Positions 34,756-41,698 of a stretch of 48,418 nt of DNA are shown here, piece after piece. Each line of letters opens with the position of its first letter. Within the stretch, counting starts at the first letter, position 1. This stretch comes from Bacillota bacterium. GTDB taxonomy: Bacteria; Bacillota; Clostridia; Christensenellales; SZUA-584. Position numbers and translations under genes: made by a program. The stretch spans positions 1 to 48,418 of the forward strand of contig JAEYLC010000009.1 in NCBI GenBank assembly GCA_023461435.1. The letters run 5' to 3'. The notes below the pieces were generated by a model, which did no database searches, was not told the DNA's origin, and saw nothing but the letters and a program-made list of their open reading frames with translations.

Positions 34756-35398
34756 AGTAGCGCCGTCAATACTGTCGGCGGATTTCACGAGGATTTATGA
34801 TGCTGTCAAAATGCTCGAAAGCGCGGGGGCGGATTATGTTCACTGCGACGTGATGGACGGTGTTTTTGTGCCCAATATCACCTTCGGGCAGAAAATGGTG
34901 CGCGACCTTAAGGCGCATACGACGCTTCCGCTTGATGTGCATCTGATGATCACGCAGCCGGACCGGTATGTGGAGGAATTCGCCGATGCGGGTGCGGATA
35001 TCATCACCGTGCATGCCGAAGCCACGATGCATCTGGACAGAACCATACAGCTCGTGAGAAACACAGGAAAGAAATGCGGCGTGTCGCTGAATCCGCATAC
35101 ACCTCTGAACGTACTGGATTATGTGCTGGACAAGCTGGATATGGTGCTGCTGATGTCCGTAAACCCGGGTTTCGGCGCGCAGAGCTTTCTTCCGTATTCT
35201 GTCCGCAAAGCGCAGGAGCTGAAAAGCATGATCGATGTGCGCGGGCTTAATATCGATATTGAAATGGACGGCGGCATCGACGCGAGCAATGTGCGGACGA
35301 TCGTGGAAGTCGGCGTCAATGTGATCGTATCGGGCAACACGATTTTTAAGGCGGAGGACCCCAAGGATATGATCAGCCGATTAAAGCTGGAAAAATGA
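34748..35398 (+). CDS. rpe: Ribulose-phosphate 3-epimerase
   Basis: Rpe interconverts ribulose-5-phosphate and xylulose-5-phosphate in the pentose phosphate pathway. The 216-residue TIM barrel shows SILSADF, HCDVMDGVFVPNITFG, DVHLMI, SVNPGFGAQSF and DGGI, which hold the metal and phosphate ligands. The ATG lies eight bases inside rsgA and the stop overlaps thiN by ATGA. Confidence 0.96.
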   Translation: MIKVAPSILSADFTRIYDAVKMLESAGADYVHCDVMDGVFVPNITFGQKMVRDLKAHTTLPLDVHLMITQPDRYVEEFADAGADIITVHAEATMHLDRTIQLVRNTGKKCGVSLNPHTPLNVLDYVLDKLDMVLLMSVNPGFGAQSFLPYSVRKAQELKSMIDVRGLNIDIEMDGGIDASNVRTIVEVGVNVIVSGNTIFKAEDPKDMISRLKLEK

Positions 35399-36027
35399 AA
35401 TGCGTGATCGTGTCCGGCGGAGACGCGCCGCGCAAAAGCGATTTAAATAAGTATCTCAAGGACGCGCCCCTATTGATTGCGGTGGACGGCGCTGCCGATC
35501 TTTTTAACCGTTGGGGCGTCATACCGCATTATGTCATCGGAGACATGGACACGGCGGCTTCAGGCAGCCTTTCGCGCCTTGTGGACGGCGGCGCCAATGC
35601 GATAACGCTTCAAAGGGAAAAAAACGAGACGGATACCGAGGCCGCCATCAAATTCGCGCTCGAAGCAGGCGCTGACGATATCGTGATGCTGGGCGCGACG
35701 GGCGGCCGGTTCGACCATACGATGGGCAACGTGGCCATGCTGGTGCGCGCGGCGCGCGCGGGCGCGCGCTGCCGCATCATCGACAAAAAGAACGAGATGT
35801 GGGCGGCCACGGGAGAGCATGATGTCTGTGGCTGCACCGGGCAAACCGTCTCGATTATTCCGCTCACGGGAGATTTGACTGTGACGGCCACAAATCTTGA
35901 ATATCCGCTGCAGGAGCTTAAGCTCGGCGTAGATGCCTCAAGGGGCATCAGCAATGTCATTATGAAAAGCCCTGCTCATCTGTCTATTTCGGGCGGCTTC
36001 GCACTAATTGTGAAGATACGGGGCTGA
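35395..36027 (+). CDS. thiN: Thiamine diphosphokinase
   Basis: ThiN transfers pyrophosphate from ATP to thiamine, making thiamine diphosphate. The 210-residue protein has AVDGAADLF, GDMDTAASG, REKNETDTEAAIKFA and GATGGRFDHTMGNV, which are the family motifs. It is the last gene of the overlapping run that begins at the second def. I saw no thiamine-riboswitch-like element upstream, which is expected since it is inside an operon. Confidence 0.94.
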   Translation: MKCVIVSGGDAPRKSDLNKYLKDAPLLIAVDGAADLFNRWGVIPHYVIGDMDTAASGSLSRLVDGGANAITLQREKNETDTEAAIKFALEAGADDIVMLGATGGRFDHTMGNVAMLVRAARAGARCRIIDKKNEMWAATGEHDVCGCTGQTVSIIPLTGDLTVTATNLEYPLQELKLGVDASRGISNVIMKSPAHLSISGGFALIVKIRG

Positions 36028-36099
36028 ACGTCACACTTTTTGACACACAACCGTATGATATAGCAGGAAGCAAAGCTGTATCGTTACGGAGGTGGTCAT

Positions 36100-36264
36100 T
36101 TGTTGTGCGCTAACTGTCTTTTGCGAAGAATCATTGCGGCCTTTATTATCTGTATTGGCATCATATTGCTCATTTGCTTCATGCCATATTGGATGTGGCT
36201 TGCGCTGCTGGGCGTGACCCTTATCGTTGTGGGGTGCTTTGTCATTGCCAGAAAGCTCTGGTGA
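36100..36264 (+). CDS. Small membrane protein, 54 residues, function unknown
   Basis: An ORF from TTG 36100 to TGA 36262-36264 encodes 54 residues. It is preceded by a near-perfect ribosome-binding site, GGAGGTGGT at 36088-36096. The protein starts MLCANCLLRR and has two hydrophobic segments (about residues 10-30 and 33-49) separated by MPYW, ending ARKLW. I do not recognise the family. The strong ribosome-binding site, the two clear membrane spans and the place between thiN and spoVM argue that it is real. An ORF on the opposite strand (36031-36270) looks like its shadow. A sporulation role is only a guess from position. Confidence 0.65.
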   Translation: MLCANCLLRRIIAAFIICIGIILLICFMPYWMWLALLGVTLIVVGCFVIARKLW

Positions 36265-36285
36265 AACCAACTGGAGGTGGAAGTG

Positions 36286-36351
36286 TTGAGGATCTACTGT
36301 TTCAAAGCGCCGCGTATATTTCGCGGACTCTTACGAAGGCTTTTTAAGTAA
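36286..36351 (+). CDS. spoVM: Stage V sporulation protein SpoVM, 21 residues
   Basis: SpoVM is a tiny amphipathic helix that recognises the convex forespore membrane and anchors the SpoIVA coat base. Here TTG 36286 is preceded by GGAGGTG at 36273-36279 and encodes a peptide starting MRIYCFKAP and ending in RRLFK. It aligns without gaps with B. subtilis SpoVM (MKFYTIKLPKF...), and keeps the aromatic Tyr4, Lys7 and the helix-kinking Pro9. It is slightly shorter than the 26-residue B. subtilis form. The position between thiN and rpmB is the same as in B. subtilis. An in-frame GTG at 36283 is too close to the ribosome-binding site. Confidence 0.85.
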   Translation: MRIYCFKAPRIFRGLLRRLFK

Positions 36352-36365
36352 AGCATACATAAGGA

Positions 36366-36416
36366 TTGTCTCAAAATAAGCGAAAGCCGGTTGCGGTGAA
36401 GCTTATTTTGAGACAG
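36366..36416. repeat. Long palindrome between spoVM and rpmB
   Basis: TGTCTCAAAATAAGC at 36367-36381 and its perfect complement at 36401-36415 form a 15-bp stem, extended by one G-U pair to 36366 and 36416, with a 19-base loop. It lies between the convergent spoVM and rpmB genes and could terminate in both directions, although no T-run directly follows either arm. The sequence also resembles the outer end of some insertion sequences, so a small remnant element is possible. Confidence 0.8.
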
Positions 36417-36420
36417 ACCC

Positions 36421-36451
36421 AAAGCAAAAGAGCCGCCTTATGGCAGCTCTT
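36421..36451 (-). terminator. Intrinsic terminator of rpmB
   Basis: On the minus strand AAGAGC pairs with GCTCTT (36446-36451 with 36428-36433) and an inner GCC pairs with GGC across one mismatch. The stem is followed by a TTTTGCTTT stretch (36429-36421), 17 bases after the rpmB stop. Confidence 0.7.
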
Positions 36452-36467
36452 GATTGGTTTATGAAGA

Positions 36468-36656
36468 TTATCCGCGGGTCACCTTGCCGGAACGCAGGCA
36501 TCTTGTGCAGACATACATTCTTCTGGGAGAACCGTCCACAATAGCGCGGACACGCTGAACGTTGGGCGACCACGTCCTTCTGGACTTTCTGTTGGAATGG
36601 CTCACAGTGTTTCCCGACACGATGCCTTTATTGCAAACCTCGCAGTACTTTGCCAT
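36468..36656 (-). CDS. rpmB: Ribosomal protein bL28 (zinc-type)
   Basis: bL28 is a large-subunit ribosomal protein. The 62-residue product begins MAKYCEVCNKG and has two CxxC pairs (C5/C8 and C50/C53), so it is the zinc-binding form, with the basic SHSNRKSRRTW segment typical of L28. It is one of only three minus-strand genes in the window. As in B. subtilis it faces the thiN-spoVM unit and is divergent from asp23. AGAGGTG lies upstream of the ATG. Confidence 0.97.
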   Translation of the reverse strand: MAKYCEVCNKGIVSGNTVSHSNRKSRRTWSPNVQRVRAIVDGSPRRMYVCTRCLRSGKVTRG

Positions 36657-36702
36657 AGTTTTACACCTCTCTTCTTCTTAACCCGAAAATAGCACGAAAA
36701 AT

Positions 36703-36731
36703 ATTTTATCATTGAAGGTACGGTTTGGCAA
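36703..36731 (-). promoter_or_regulatory. rpmB promoter
   Basis: On the minus strand TTGCCA (36731-36726) and TAAAAT (36708-36703) are 17 bp apart, about 47 bases before the rpmB ATG. The region is AT-rich and shared with the divergent asp23 promoter. Confidence 0.65.
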
Positions 36732-36771
36732 GTCGAATTCTTAAATTTTCATTTCAATTTTTTGAAACGAC

Positions 36772-36800
36772 TTGACGCATTTTAAAAAACGCGATAGATT
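36772..36800 (+). promoter_or_regulatory. asp23-fakA-recG promoter
   Basis: TTGACG (36772-36777) and TAGATT (36795-36800) are 17 bp apart, 45 bases before the asp23 ATG. Confidence 0.65.
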
Positions 36801-36845
36801 TAACTCACCGGTTTTTAACGGTAATGACTGCAAGGAGGCTTTTCG

Positions 36846-37196
36846 ATGGCTGTAATACAGCAAAAATCGCTGGGTAAGATCGTATATTCCGACGAATTTA
36901 TTTCAAATCTTGCGGGTCTTGCGTCAATGGATTGCTATGGAATCGTAGGAATGGCCTCTCAAAAGGCGATGGATGGCATAGTCGAACTGCTTAAAGGCGA
37001 GAATTTGAACAAAGGTGTTAAAATTACGACAGAAAACGATGCTATTCGTATACAACTCTTCGTCATCGTGGAATACGGCGTTTCGATATCCGCCGTCGCA
37101 TCAAATGTCATTGATACTGTCAAATACAAGGTCGAGTCCATCACGGGCTTGAACGTGGAAAAAGTCGATGTGACAGTCAATGGCATAAGGGTTTAG
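36846..37196 (+). CDS. Asp23/Gls24-family envelope stress protein (YloU)
   Basis: Asp23/Gls24 proteins are small alkaline-shock or general-stress proteins that gather at the membrane. The 116-residue protein has GKIVYSDEFISNLAGLASMD near the start and a C-terminal VEKVDVTVNGIRV, both characteristic. AAGGAGG precedes ATG 36846. The asp23-fakA-recG order is the same as yloU-yloV-recG-like clusters elsewhere in Bacillota. The precise role of this branch of the family is not known. Confidence 0.9.
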   Translation: MAVIQQKSLGKIVYSDEFISNLAGLASMDCYGIVGMASQKAMDGIVELLKGENLNKGVKITTENDAIRIQLFVIVEYGVSISAVASNVIDTVKYKVESITGLNVEKVDVTVNGIRV

Positions 37197-37207
37197 GGGG
37201 ATAAGTT

Positions 37208-38839
37208 ATGCAAGAGAGGTTGACCGGTGAGCTGTTTAAGGAAATGGTGCTATCAGCCGCCGCACTGCTTGACAAAAACAAAAAAGGGCTGAATGCGCTG
37301 AATGTGTTTCCCGTGCCGGACGGTGATACGGGAACGAACATGTCTCTGACGCTGATGTCGGCCGTCAAGGAAGTCCGCAACGCCGATACGTCAAAGATCT
37401 GCACCGTGGGCGACGCGCTGTCGCTCGGCGCACTCAAGGGCGCGAGAGGCAATTCGGGCGTGATACTGTCGCAGCTGTTCCGCGGCCTTTCCAAGAGCCT
37501 TGCGGGGCTCGAAACGGCGGGCCCGGCTGATTTCGCGAAAGCGATGCAGGAGGGCGTTGACGCGGCCTACAAAGCCGTGATGAAGCCCAAAGAGGGCACG
37601 ATACTGACCGTCGCGAAAGAAATGGCCAAAGCCGCGCTGCGCAGCTCGGGCAAAGGCGAGAACATTTATAAAATGATCGACACGGTCATTGAGCAGGGCA
37701 CCGACACGCTGCGCAAAACGCCGGAAATGCTGCCCGTTCTTAAAGAAGCGGGTGTCGTGGACGCGGGCGGCAAGGGCCTGATCGTCATCTACCGCGGCTT
37801 CAAAATGGCGCTTGACGGCGAGACCATCACGGACACGCTGGAAATTGAACCGGAAACGACGGTCGATTTTGCGAACGCTCCCGGTTCGGAAGAAATCGAA
37901 TTTGGCTATTGTACTGAATTTTTTATAAAAAACATCCACGAATCCGTGACTCAGGACGATATCGACCGTTACCGCGAAAAGCTCATGAAGATCGGCGACT
38001 GTGTGCTCGTGGTGGGCGATCTGCAGCTTGTGAAAACACACGTACATACCAACGTTCCCGGCAAAGCGCTGCAGTTCGCGCTTCGTTTCGGCGAATTGTC
38101 CCGTATTAAAATCGACAACATGAGAGAGCAGCATACGGAGCTGTTTGAGCACGATGCCGAACCCGAGCCGACAAAGCAGACAAAAGAAATGGCTGTGGTC
38201 ACGGTGGCTGCCGGTTCCGGAATCGTCAACATTTTCAAGGAATTCATGGTGGATGAAATTGTGGAGGGCGGCCAGACGATGAACCCGTCCACCGAGACGA
38301 TTTCCAAGGCGATTGAAAAAGCGCCTTCCAACAACGTATTCGTTTTTCCGAACAACAAAAACATCATACTTGCCGCCGAGCAGGCCGCGCAGTTTTCGAC
38401 CAAAAACGTACATGTGATACCGTCGTACTCGTTTCCGCAGGGCATCACGGGCGTGCTTGCGTTCAATCCCGACCTCGATTTTGAAGAGAATACGGAGCGC
38501 ATGAAAAAGGCCATCACCACGGTGAAAACGGGGCAGGTCACCAGCGCGGTCCGCGAATCGAAAATCAACGGACAGACGATCAAAAAGGGCGAGCTGATCG
38601 GCATACTCGACGGAGACATCGTCTGCCACACGGGAGATATGTTTGATACCTGCCGCGCGCTGCTGAAAGATATGGTGACGGACGAAGACAGCGTGATCAC
38701 GATATTCTACGGCGAAGGCGTGTCGGAGGATATGGCAAAGCAGATCACAGATATGGTGACCGACGAATACGACGATTTTGATGTGGAGCTGCAGTTCGGC
38801 GGACAGCCGGTCTATCCGTTTGTGTTTGCGGTGGAATAA
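37208..38839 (+). CDS. fakA: DAK2-domain kinase, FakA/YloV-like fatty acid kinase subunit
   Basis: FakA phosphorylates fatty acids that are presented by a FakB protein, feeding exogenous fatty acids into lipids. The N-terminal DhaL-type ATP domain (about residues 1-200) has NVFPVPDGDTGTNMSLTL, whose Asp residues (D38, D40) are the expected magnesium ligands, then LKGARGNSGVILSQLFRG. A middle linker region follows, then a C-terminal DegV-like part. At 543 residues it is the normal length. No fakB gene is in the window. Confidence 0.9.
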   Translation: MQERLTGELFKEMVLSAAALLDKNKKGLNALNVFPVPDGDTGTNMSLTLMSAVKEVRNADTSKICTVGDALSLGALKGARGNSGVILSQLFRGLSKSLAGLETAGPADFAKAMQEGVDAAYKAVMKPKEGTILTVAKEMAKAALRSSGKGENIYKMIDTVIEQGTDTLRKTPEMLPVLKEAGVVDAGGKGLIVIYRGFKMALDGETITDTLEIEPETTVDFANAPGSEEIEFGYCTEFFIKNIHESVTQDDIDRYREKLMKIGDCVLVVGDLQLVKTHVHTNVPGKALQFALRFGELSRIKIDNMREQHTELFEHDAEPEPTKQTKEMAVVTVAAGSGIVNIFKEFMVDEIVEGGQTMNPSTETISKAIEKAPSNNVFVFPNNKNIILAAEQAAQFSTKNVHVIPSYSFPQGITGVLAFNPDLDFEENTERMKKAITTVKTGQVTSAVRESKINGQTIKKGELIGILDGDIVCHTGDMFDTCRALLKDMVTDEDSVITIFYGEGVSEDMAKQITDMVTDEYDDFDVELQFGGQPVYPFVFAVE

Positions 38840-40857
38840 TGACGCTTCATGATCCCGCGGCAAAGGTGAAGGGCATCGGCGAAAAAAAGGCCAAGCTGTT
38901 TGAAAAGCTCGGCATTTCGAGCATAGCCGACCTGATATACTATATGCCGCGCGGCTATGAGTCGCAGGGACAAAGCGTTTCAATCAGCGGATTAAAAGAC
39001 GGTGAAGTCTTTAACCTTACAGCCGTGATCAGGGGCGAGCCGTCTTTTCGAAGGGTCAAAAGCGGTCTTAATCTAGCTAAATTTTCGTTGCACGACGAAA
39101 CCGGCTGGGTTGAGGCTGTTTTTTTCAATCAGCCGTATATACGAAAATTATATCAGGACGGCGACCGCGTTTATCTCTCGGGCCGTGTCAAGCGGGTCGG
39201 CAAGCGCTTTTCTTTCACCAATCCGCATATGGAAAAGCAGGGCGGAGAGCATCTCGGGATCAACCCCGTTTATCCGTTGACGGCGGGGCTCACGCAAAAG
39301 GTGATGCGCCTTGCCGTAAAAGCTGCCATCGATGCGATCCGCGGCCAGCTGACAGACATTTTCACAAACGAATTCAGGGCTGAGCACAAGCTTTGCGAGC
39401 TCAATTATGCGATCGCGAACATTCATTTTCCCGAAACCGAAGAAGCGCTTGCGCTTGCCAAACGACGGCTCATTTTTGAAGAGCTGCTGCTTTTTAATAT
39501 TGCGTTGTCACAACGCGAAACTGCCGCGCTTTCCGGCGCTAAAACAATGTCAGCCAACGAAAAAGAAAATGCTGTTTTCTTTGGCCGTTTGGGATATCGT
39601 CCGACCAACGCGCAGCTGCGCGTGATGAACGAGATCGAGAACGATTTGAAAAGCGAGAAGCCGATGAACAGGCTGCTGCAGGGAGATGTGGGAAGCGGCA
39701 AAACCACGCCCGCGTTTTACGCGATGCACATCTGTGTGAAAAGCGGCTGCCAGTGCGTGCTGATGGCGCCCACAGAGGTGCTTGCGGCTCAGCATTTTGC
39801 AAACGCGCAGAGAATTTTCTGTGATGTGGGCCTCAACATGGAGCTGCTGACGGGCAGCACACCGGCCGCGCAGCGCCGTGCGGTTTATGAGAACATTGCG
39901 GGCGGCCAGACGGATATCGTGATCGGCACGCACGCGGTGCTTTACGACAATGTGCAGTTCGCGAATCTGGGGCTCGTCATCACGGACGAACAGCACCGTT
40001 TCGGCGTCGGGCAGCGCGCGATGCTCGAAACAAAGGGGCGTGCGCCGCACACGCTGATCATGTCGGCCACACCGATTCCGCGTACGCTCGCGTTGATACT
40101 CTACGGGAAAACGGACATTTCGATACTCGACGAGCTGCCGCCGGGCCGCCGTCCGATAAAAACCTTCTGCGTCTCGGAAGCCAAACGGCACGATATGTAC
40201 GGCTTTATCGAAAAAGAGATCACAAAAGGCTCACAAGTTTATGTGGTCTGCCCGCTCGTGGAGGACAGCGACGCGCTCAATGTGCGCTCCTCCGAGCAGG
40301 TTTTTGAGGAGATACAGCAGCGGTTTTCATGCGCCGCGCTGCTGCACGGGAGGCTCAAGCCCCAAGAAAAGAACGAAATTATGGCACGCTTCAAGGCCAA
40401 GGAGTTTTCGATACTCGTTTCCACCACCGTGATCGAGGTGGGCGTTGACGTACCCGAAGCCACGGTCATGGTGATTGAAAACGCGGAGAGGTTCGGCCTC
40501 GCGCAGCTGCATCAGCTCCGCGGCCGCGTGGGACGCGGGCAAAAAACGTCGTATTGCTTTTTGATGTCAGAGCAGGCTGATAACGAGCGCCTCGGCATAC
40601 TCAGCAAAACAAACGACGGCTTCAAAATCGCCGAGGAGGATCTGCGGCTTCGCGGGCCCGGGCAATTCCTCGGCGTCAGGCAAAGCGGCATGTCCGATCT
40701 GTATATGGCCAACCTCATCAAGGATATGGCGCTGCTCACACAAACAAGAGAGCTTGCGAACCGCATAAAGTTGGAAAACCATGAGCTTTACGTGCAGTGG
40801 CTCAATGCCGCAATCGCGCGATTTTCACAAAAATTAGAAAAAACCGTGATCAATTAA
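38839..40857 (+). CDS. recG: ATP-dependent DNA helicase RecG
   Basis: RecG regresses stalled forks and moves branched DNA. The 672-residue protein begins with a wedge/OB-fold domain (about residues 1-180). The helicase motifs are LLQGDVGSGKTTPA near 278-291 (here Thr-Pro follows the Lys-Thr where Val or Ala is more usual), DEQHRFGVGQR near 383, and SATPIPRTLAL. VSTTVIEVGVDVPEAT and QLRGRVGRG follow. The ATG overlaps the fakA stop by one base. Confidence 0.97.
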   Translation: MTLHDPAAKVKGIGEKKAKLFEKLGISSIADLIYYMPRGYESQGQSVSISGLKDGEVFNLTAVIRGEPSFRRVKSGLNLAKFSLHDETGWVEAVFFNQPYIRKLYQDGDRVYLSGRVKRVGKRFSFTNPHMEKQGGEHLGINPVYPLTAGLTQKVMRLAVKAAIDAIRGQLTDIFTNEFRAEHKLCELNYAIANIHFPETEEALALAKRRLIFEELLLFNIALSQRETAALSGAKTMSANEKENAVFFGRLGYRPTNAQLRVMNEIENDLKSEKPMNRLLQGDVGSGKTTPAFYAMHICVKSGCQCVLMAPTEVLAAQHFANAQRIFCDVGLNMELLTGSTPAAQRRAVYENIAGGQTDIVIGTHAVLYDNVQFANLGLVITDEQHRFGVGQRAMLETKGRAPHTLIMSATPIPRTLALILYGKTDISILDELPPGRRPIKTFCVSEAKRHDMYGFIEKEITKGSQVYVVCPLVEDSDALNVRSSEQVFEEIQQRFSCAALLHGRLKPQEKNEIMARFKAKEFSILVSTTVIEVGVDVPEATVMVIENAERFGLAQLHQLRGRVGRGQKTSYCFLMSEQADNERLGILSKTNDGFKIAEEDLRLRGPGQFLGVRQSGMSDLYMANLIKDMALLTQTRELANRIKLENHELYVQWLNAAIARFSQKLEKTVIN

Positions 40858-40858
40858 A

Positions 40859-40890
40859 TGAATGTCGCTTAATTTATTGCCAGCGTACTT
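40859..40890 (+). promoter_or_regulatory. Possible sigma-G-type promoter of the spore protein genes
   Basis: TGAATG (40859-40864) and CGTACTT (40884-40890) resemble the forespore sigma-G elements TGAATA and CATACTA, but the 19-bp spacer is one longer than usual and each box has mismatches. A forespore promoter is expected for these genes from the family; this exact site is uncertain. Confidence 0.3.
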
Positions 40891-40943
40891 TATTTTTTTT
40901 TGGGCAAATTAAATATACAAAGCAATAAAGGAGGTGAAAAGCG

Positions 40944-41132
40944 ATGGCAAGAAACAGAACGCTGGTGCCGGAAGCAAAAAGCGCCCTTAACAAAATGAAG
41001 TATGAAGTGGCCAATGACCTTGGCGTCAATTTGAAAGAGGGTTATAACGGCGATCTCACATCCAAACAGAACGGCTCGGTGGGCGGAGAGATGGTCAAAC
41101 GGATGATCAAACAGGCTGAAAAAACAAAGTAA
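40944..41132 (+). CDS. Alpha/beta-type small acid-soluble spore protein 1
   Basis: These proteins coat and protect DNA in dormant spores and are degraded by the protease GPR at germination. The 62-residue product has the family core KYEVANDLGVNLKEGYNGDL followed by GSVGGEMVKRMI. The GPR site is expected in the YEVAND part. AAAGGAGGTG precedes ATG 40944. It is 43 bases upstream of a second family member. Confidence 0.95.
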   Translation: MARNRTLVPEAKSALNKMKYEVANDLGVNLKEGYNGDLTSKQNGSVGGEMVKRMIKQAEKTK

Positions 41133-41175
41133 CCTATTCACAAAAAGAATTTGACGGAAATGGAGGACGGCATTT

Positions 41176-41361
41176 ATGTCGAATAGGAACAGGCAGAATC
41201 AAAATCTTGACAGCATGAAGTATGAAATCGCGAATGAATTGGGAGTCAACTTAAAGCAGGGATATAACGGAGACCTGACCGCCAAGGAAGCGGGCTACGT
41301 CGGCGGCTACATGGTGAAAAGAATGATCGAACAGGTCGAGCGCCAGATGGCTGGCAAGTAA
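41176..41361 (+). CDS. Alpha/beta-type small acid-soluble spore protein 2
   Basis: The 61-residue product has KYEIANELGVNLKQGYNGDL and GYVGGYMVKRMIEQ, so it is a clear paralogue of its neighbour and differs mainly in the Asn/Gln-rich N-terminus. GGAGG precedes ATG 41176. A strong terminator follows 10 bases after the stop, so the two genes probably form one transcription unit. Confidence 0.95.
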   Translation: MSNRNRQNQNLDSMKYEIANELGVNLKQGYNGDLTAKEAGYVGGYMVKRMIEQVERQMAGK

Positions 41362-41371
41362 AGGGAAATTC

Positions 41372-41399
41372 AAAGCGCCGGAGGTTCCGGCGCTTTTTT
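41372..41399 (+). terminator. Strong intrinsic terminator after the spore protein genes
   Basis: AAAGCGCCGGA (41372-41382) and TCCGGCGCTTT (41386-41396) form a perfect 11-bp stem with a 3-base loop, running into a TTTTTT tract. Confidence 0.95.
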
Positions 41400-41615
41400 C
41401 GTACGGAGTTTTTTCGGGTCATCCACCGTCGTGTCAAGAAGACCGCTGTCGGAATTTTTGCTCACAGCGAATGTATTTGCTGTCTAAGTTAATTGATAAA
41501 TTTAGTCTGCAAACCGAATAAAGCAACCGAAGAGAATTATAAAAAAGCATGTGTCAATTTAATCTATCTAACAGGTGGTTTTAATTATTTGCATGTTTCT
41601 CTTGAAAAAGATGGG
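41400..41615. other. AT-rich gap before the his promoter, no gene seen
   Basis: Between the terminator and the his promoter there are about 216 bases of lower GC than the surrounding genes. I see no convincing ORF, tRNA or riboswitch. There is no T-box antiterminator sequence and no run of His codons. A 13-codon ORF from a TTG near 41589 runs through the promoter -35 and is not a plausible leader peptide. Confidence 0.6.
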
Positions 41616-41644
41616 TTGACATATATATAAAGTTCTTGTATATT
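41616..41644 (+). promoter_or_regulatory. his operon promoter
   Basis: A consensus TTGACA (41616-41621) and TATATT (41639-41644) are 17 bp apart. The leader to the hisZ ATG is then only about 48 bases, AT-rich and without an evident attenuator. Confidence 0.8.
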
Positions 41645-41698
41645 ATTTATTATATTAGCGTTTTAGCATAGTAAATTATTAAATCTATCGAGGCGAGA

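Noticed and set aside
36031..36270. 79-residue minus-strand ORF opposite the 54-residue membrane ORF
   Set aside because: It has a polar, Asn/Gln/His-rich translation without family motifs. The plus-strand ORF has a far better ribosome-binding site and a coherent two-span membrane topology.
37391..38983. A 530-residue minus-strand ORF, and similar ones at 2917-3852 and 7629-8885
   Set aside because: Each lies antisense to a conserved gene (fakA, lepA, dnaK/dnaJ). The translations are rich in His, Arg and Val, as expected for shadows of codon-biased genes, with no ribosome-binding site or known motif.
41400..41698. T-box or histidine leader peptide before hisZ
   Set aside because: There is no AGGGTGG-type antiterminator sequence and no run of His codons. 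The promoter at 41616-41644 leaves only about 48 bases of leader.
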